In this document: one piece after another, positions 5,120 through 7,820 of the stretch
Layout: each line of letters starts with the position of its first letter
How positions within the stretch are numbered: position 1 is the first letter of the stretch
NCBI GenBank assembly: GCA_964420285.1
Contig: CAYQTE010000129.1
Coordinates: 1-7,820, forward strand
Direction of reading: 5' to 3'
DNA length: 7,820 nt
Source: CAYQTE01 sp964420285
GTDB taxonomy: Bacteria > Planctomycetota > Phycisphaerae > Tepidisphaerales > Tepidisphaeraceae
Made by a program: the position numbers and the translations under genes
Notes under the pieces: generated by a model
The model's database searches: none
Told to the model about the DNA's origin: nothing
Seen by the model: only the letters and a program-made list of their open reading frames with translations

Positions 5120-6409
5120 ATGTTCTGCAATCAGTGTGAACAAGCTTCCAGGGGAATCGGATGCAACAATGATGTCGGCGTCTGCGGCAAGAACCCCGAC
5201 GTGCAGGCGGTGCAGGAACTGATTCTGTACGGCCTGAAAGGGATGGCCGCCTACGCGAATCACGCCCGCCGGCTCGGCAAGAGCGATGAAAAGGTGAGCG
5301 GATTCATCGAGGAAGCGTTGTTTTCGACGATGACCAACGTCAACTTCGATCTGGGGAGCCTGTTTGAGATCGCGATGGAACTGGGTCGGATGAACCTGCG
5401 CGTCATGGAGATGCTGGATGCGGGGCACATCGAGAAATTCGGCAAGCCGTCGCCGACGACGGTGGCCGAAGGTTTGAAGGACGGGCCGGGAATCCTGGTC
5501 ACCGGACACGATTTGCTGGACCTGTGGGATCTGCTGGAACAAGTTCGCGGCACAAATATCAATGTCTACACGCACGGCGAAATGCTGCCGGCGCACATGT
5601 ATCCGCGCCTGCGGGAGCATCCCAACCTGGCGGGCCACTACGGCGGCGCCTGGCAGGACCAGCGCCGCGAGTTCGTGCAATTCACCGGGCCGGTCATCGC
5701 CACCACCAATTGCATCCTCATCCCGCGGGCGGATTATGCCGACCGCATCTTCACCACGCGCTTCACGGCCGTGCCCGGCGGGCGGCAGATCATGGATGGC
5801 AACTTCGCGTGTGTGATCGCCAAGGCCCGTTCGTGCCCGCCGCTGGCTGCGACGCCGATTGTCACCAGCGTGGTGGGATTCCACCGTACCGTGCTTCTGG
5901 ACGCGGCGGCGACGATCGTCCAAGCCGTCAAAGACAAGAAGATCAGCCGGTTCTTCGTCATCGGCGGCTGCGACGGCGCCGAGATGGGACGCAACTATTT
6001 CAGCGACTATGCCCAAGCCACGCCGGCCGATTCCTTCATCATGACCCTCGGTTGCGGCAAATACCGCATTCGCGATCACGACTACGGCCACCTTCTGGGT
6101 CTGCCGCGACTGCTGGACATGGGCCAGTGCAATGACGCCTATGGCGCGATCGCGGTGGCGGTGGCGTTGGCCGGCGCGTTCAACTGCGGCGTCAACGATC
6201 TGCCGCTGACGCTGGTGATCAGTTGGTTCGAGCAAAAGGCGGTGGCCGTGCTGCTGACGCTGCTGTCGCTGGGCGTGAAGGGGATCACCATCGGCCCCAA
6301 TCCGCCGGCGTTCATCACACCCAATGTGTTCAAGCTGCTTCAGGAAAAATTCGATCTCCGCCTCCCCGGCCGCAGCGCCAAGGCGGATCTGGAATTGGCC
6401 ATGGCGTAA
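5120..6409 (+). CDS. hcp: Hybrid cluster protein (hydroxylamine/NO reductase), short form
   Basis: A 429-residue cytoplasmic hybrid cluster protein. Hcp enzymes reduce NO to N2O and hydroxylamine to ammonia and protect against nitrosative stress. The N-terminal cubane motif is Cys3-x2-Cys6-x8-Cys15-x6-Cys22. All hybrid-cluster ligands expected from the family are present: His130 (TGHDL), Glu154 (THGEMLP), Cys198 (TTNC), Cys284 (GGCDGA, the persulfide position), Cys312 (LGCGKY), Cys337 (GQCNDAY), Glu371 and Lys373 (WFEQKA). Class I and II proteins are about 550 residues. Here NVNFD at 74-78 runs straight into LGSLFEIAMELGRMNL, so one helical bundle of about 120 residues is missing, as in class III proteins. 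The start is clear: GGAG six bases upstream and MFCNQC. It is divergent from a Crp/Fnr regulator and preceded by its box. No hcr reductase partner is visible nearby, so the electron donor is unknown. Confidence 0.95.
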   Translation: MFCNQCEQASRGIGCNNDVGVCGKNPDVQAVQELILYGLKGMAAYANHARRLGKSDEKVSGFIEEALFSTMTNVNFDLGSLFEIAMELGRMNLRVMEMLDAGHIEKFGKPSPTTVAEGLKDGPGILVTGHDLLDLWDLLEQVRGTNINVYTHGEMLPAHMYPRLREHPNLAGHYGGAWQDQRREFVQFTGPVIATTNCILIPRADYADRIFTTRFTAVPGGRQIMDGNFACVIAKARSCPPLAATPIVTSVVGFHRTVLLDAAATIVQAVKDKKISRFFVIGGCDGAEMGRNYFSDYAQATPADSFIMTLGCGKYRIRDHDYGHLLGLPRLLDMGQCNDAYGAIAVAVALAGAFNCGVNDLPLTLVISWFEQKAVAVLLTLLSLGVKGITIGPNPPAFITPNVFKLLQEKFDLRLPGRSAKADLELAMA

Positions 6410-6521
6410 ACCGCAAAGCCTCGTCTGGGAGAAAGCACAGTGGATCAGGAGCGCCGTAAGGGCATGAGATCAACAGAAAGGAGTGTATTGAGCCGGAGAT
6501 AAATGCTGGCGAAATTGTCCG

Positions 6522-6550
6522 TTCGTCTGCGCAGCGGGAAGTTCTATACT
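6522..6550 (+). promoter_or_regulatory. Possible sigma-70 promoter of the SpoIIAA-like gene
   Basis: TATACT at 6545-6550 is a good -10 (five of six bases). TTCGTC at 6522-6527 is a weak -35 at the proper 17-base spacing. The predicted start point near 6557 would leave a leader of about 26 bases, and GAGG at 6573-6576 is the ribosome binding site. The rest of the 173-base gap after hcp (6410-6582) shows no gene and no clear terminator. Confidence 0.4.
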
Positions 6551-6582
6551 GGCGCAGTGGACTTTCTACAGCGAGGTGCCTT

Positions 6583-6996
6583 ATGTCATTGCAATTGAGC
6601 GAAGAGAAGGACGGACGGAATCTGCTGGTGCATGCCAGCGGGAAGCTGACCACGGAGGATTACGAGCATTTCGTGCCGGAAGTGGATCGCCTTATCAAGC
6701 AGCACGGCAAGGTGAATATCCTTTTCGGCTTGCATGACTTTCATGGCTGGAAGGCCGGGGCGCTGTGGGCGGACACCAAATTTGCCATGACCCACTACAG
6801 CGGAATCGCCCGCCTGGCGCTGGTCGGCGAGAAGGCGTGGCACAAGGGCATGGCGACTTTCTGCAAGCCGTTCACGCGGGCCGAGGTTCGTTACTTCGAC
6901 AAGGACGACGAGGAAAAGGCCCTGGCGTGGTTGCGCGAGGGCCAAGGCGCCGAGAAAGGCGATCAACCAAGTTGCGGATCGAATGACCAGCAGTAG
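6583..6996 (+). CDS. SpoIIAA-like (STAS/SEC14-type) domain protein
   Basis: A 137-residue soluble protein that looks like the SpoIIAA-like family. Recognisable stretches are SGKLTTEDYEHFVPEVDRLI (residues 19-38), then NILFGLHDFHGWKAGALWAD and MATFCKPFTRAEVRYF, ending in an acidic helix with AWLREG. This family adopts a STAS-like alpha/beta fold. No enzymatic role is established; a regulatory or lipid-binding role is sometimes suggested. There is no signal peptide. The start is supported by GAGG six bases upstream of ATG 6583 and by matching the usual family start. The last 20 residues are a low-complexity polar tail (GAEKGDQPSCGSNDQQ) that looks lineage-specific. The glycogen phosphorylase gene begins 17 bases after the stop, so the two are probably co-transcribed. 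Whether they are functionally linked is unknown. Confidence 0.82.
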   Translation: MSLQLSEEKDGRNLLVHASGKLTTEDYEHFVPEVDRLIKQHGKVNILFGLHDFHGWKAGALWADTKFAMTHYSGIARLALVGEKAWHKGMATFCKPFTRAEVRYFDKDDEEKALAWLREGQGAEKGDQPSCGSNDQQ

Positions 6997-7013
6997 GATC
7001 ATCCTCCGCGATC

Positions 7014-7820
7014 ATGAACTCACCAGGTAAACCCAACACCGCCGCACCGGCAACGGATTCCGCCCATCCGGCCGAGCTGCTCCGGCAATACGGATGCGGT
7101 TCGATTCCGTTCACGGGCGCGGACGGCCTCTACGAGCGGCACCTTGCCTTCGACAACGTGCTGGACCCGGCGGCCACAAGCCCGCGCGAACATTTCGAAG
7201 CCGTCGTGCGCTCGGTCCGCGATGTCCTCTGCCAACGCTGGGTGGCAACAGAGAAAACCTATCACCAGCGGAACCCCAAACGCATTTATTATCTCTCGAT
7301 GGAATATCTCATCGGCCGGTCGCTGGGGAACAATGTCACCAATCTCCTGCTGGGTCCGGCGGCCGGGCAGTTCGCGGCGCAGAACGGCCTGGACTGGCTG
7401 GAGTTGATCGAGAAGGAACCCGATGCCGGCCTGGGCAACGGCGGACTGGGCCGACTGGCGGCGTGCTTTCTGGACTCGATGGCCACCATGCAACTCCCCG
7501 CCATGGGCTACGGCCTGCGCTACGAATATGGTATTTTCAAACAGTCCATCAAGGACGGCTGGCAGGTCGAGCGGCCGGATAACTGGCTGCGCCGGCCGGA
7601 CCGATGGGAAGTCGTCCGGCCGCGAGAGCAGGTCAAGGTCAATCTGAATTGTTCGTTCAAGTTTAACGAGGGAATCCTGCACGCGATTGCGGGCCGGCCC
7701 TCCGATCTGATCGGTCTTCCGTATGACAGGCCGGTGGTGGGATACGGCGGGAAGACCATCAACACGCTTCGGCTCTGGGAGGCGACCAGTTCGGATTACT
7801 TCGATTTTCAGCGATTCAGC
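7014..7820 (+). CDS. glgP: Glycogen (alpha-glucan) phosphorylase, N-terminal part
   Basis: This is the first 269 codons of a GT35 phosphorylase, cut by the window edge; full-length members have about 800-850 residues. The enzyme releases glucose-1-phosphate from alpha-1,4-glucan using phosphate and a pyridoxal phosphate cofactor. Strong family motifs are YYLSMEYLIGRSLGNN (92-107), DAGLGNGGLGRLAACFLDS (137-155), GYGLRYEYGIFKQ (165-177) and NTLRLWEA (250-257). The pyridoxal-phosphate Lys lies outside the window. The segment at about 21-60 is not strongly conserved. The start at ATG 7014 lacks a nearby Shine-Dalgarno sequence; the closest AGGA (6995-6998) is 15 bases away and overlaps the preceding stop codon. 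Translation may therefore depend on coupling to the SpoIIAA-like gene. The frame stays open to the last base with no disruption. Confidence 0.93.
   Translation, partial: MNSPGKPNTAAPATDSAHPAELLRQYGCGSIPFTGADGLYERHLAFDNVLDPAATSPREHFEAVVRSVRDVLCQRWVATEKTYHQRNPKRIYYLSMEYLIGRSLGNNVTNLLLGPAAGQFAAQNGLDWLELIEKEPDAGLGNGGLGRLAACFLDSMATMQLPAMGYGLRYEYGIFKQSIKDGWQVERPDNWLRRPDRWEVVRPREQVKVNLNCSFKFNEGILHAIAGRPSDLIGLPYDRPVVGYGGKTINTLRLWEATSSDYFDFQRFS

Overview
The window looks like a chromosome segment from a planctomycete, probably an uncultured or Phycisphaerae-like lineage. This rests on three things. A membrane protein ends in a CxxCGYDLRA...CPxCG zinc ribbon that is very common in Planctomycetota. There are paralogous Tat-signal oxidoreductases. 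There is also the remnant of a RAYT transposase, a type frequent in these genomes. No rRNA, tRNA, CRISPR array or intact mobile element was seen. The taxonomic call is inference.

Layout. Positions 1-680 hold an unrecognised, less GC-rich ORF that is open to the left edge and perhaps frameshifted. Positions 770-1074 carry a decayed RAYT (Y1/REP-associated) transposase: its start and C-terminal third remain, the catalytic core is gone, and there is a second frame change. At 1122-1901 lies a two-helix membrane protein with the zinc ribbon. After a 317-base gap come two tandem, same-strand aldo/keto reductase paralogs (2219-3169 and 3241-4185), both with twin-arginine signals. They are about 86% identical by hand count over 271 aligned residues. 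The first has Ala where the second has the expected catalytic Lys. A stem-loop at 4209-4246 separates them from a convergent gene.

Positions 4253-6409 form the most coherent module. A Crp/Fnr-family regulator of DNR-like character is on the minus strand, and a short hybrid cluster protein (hcp, hydroxylamine/NO reductase) diverges from it. The shared 186-base spacer contains a perfect TTGAT-N4-ATCAA box. Its centre lies exactly 41.5 bases upstream of the start point predicted from a CATTAT -10 hexamer, which is the geometry of a class II FNR/DNR-activated promoter. The natural reading is a nitrosative-stress or anaerobic switch in which the regulator senses NO or low oxygen and turns on hcp.

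The right end has a SpoIIAA-like (STAS/SEC14-type) small protein at 6583-6996. Seventeen bases later, the N-terminal third of a glycogen phosphorylase (glgP) runs off the window. No functional link between these and the hcp module can be seen from the sequence. I see no obviously new multi-gene system. The most interesting points are the hcp control region, the Lys-less aldo/keto reductase paralog and the collapsed RAYT.
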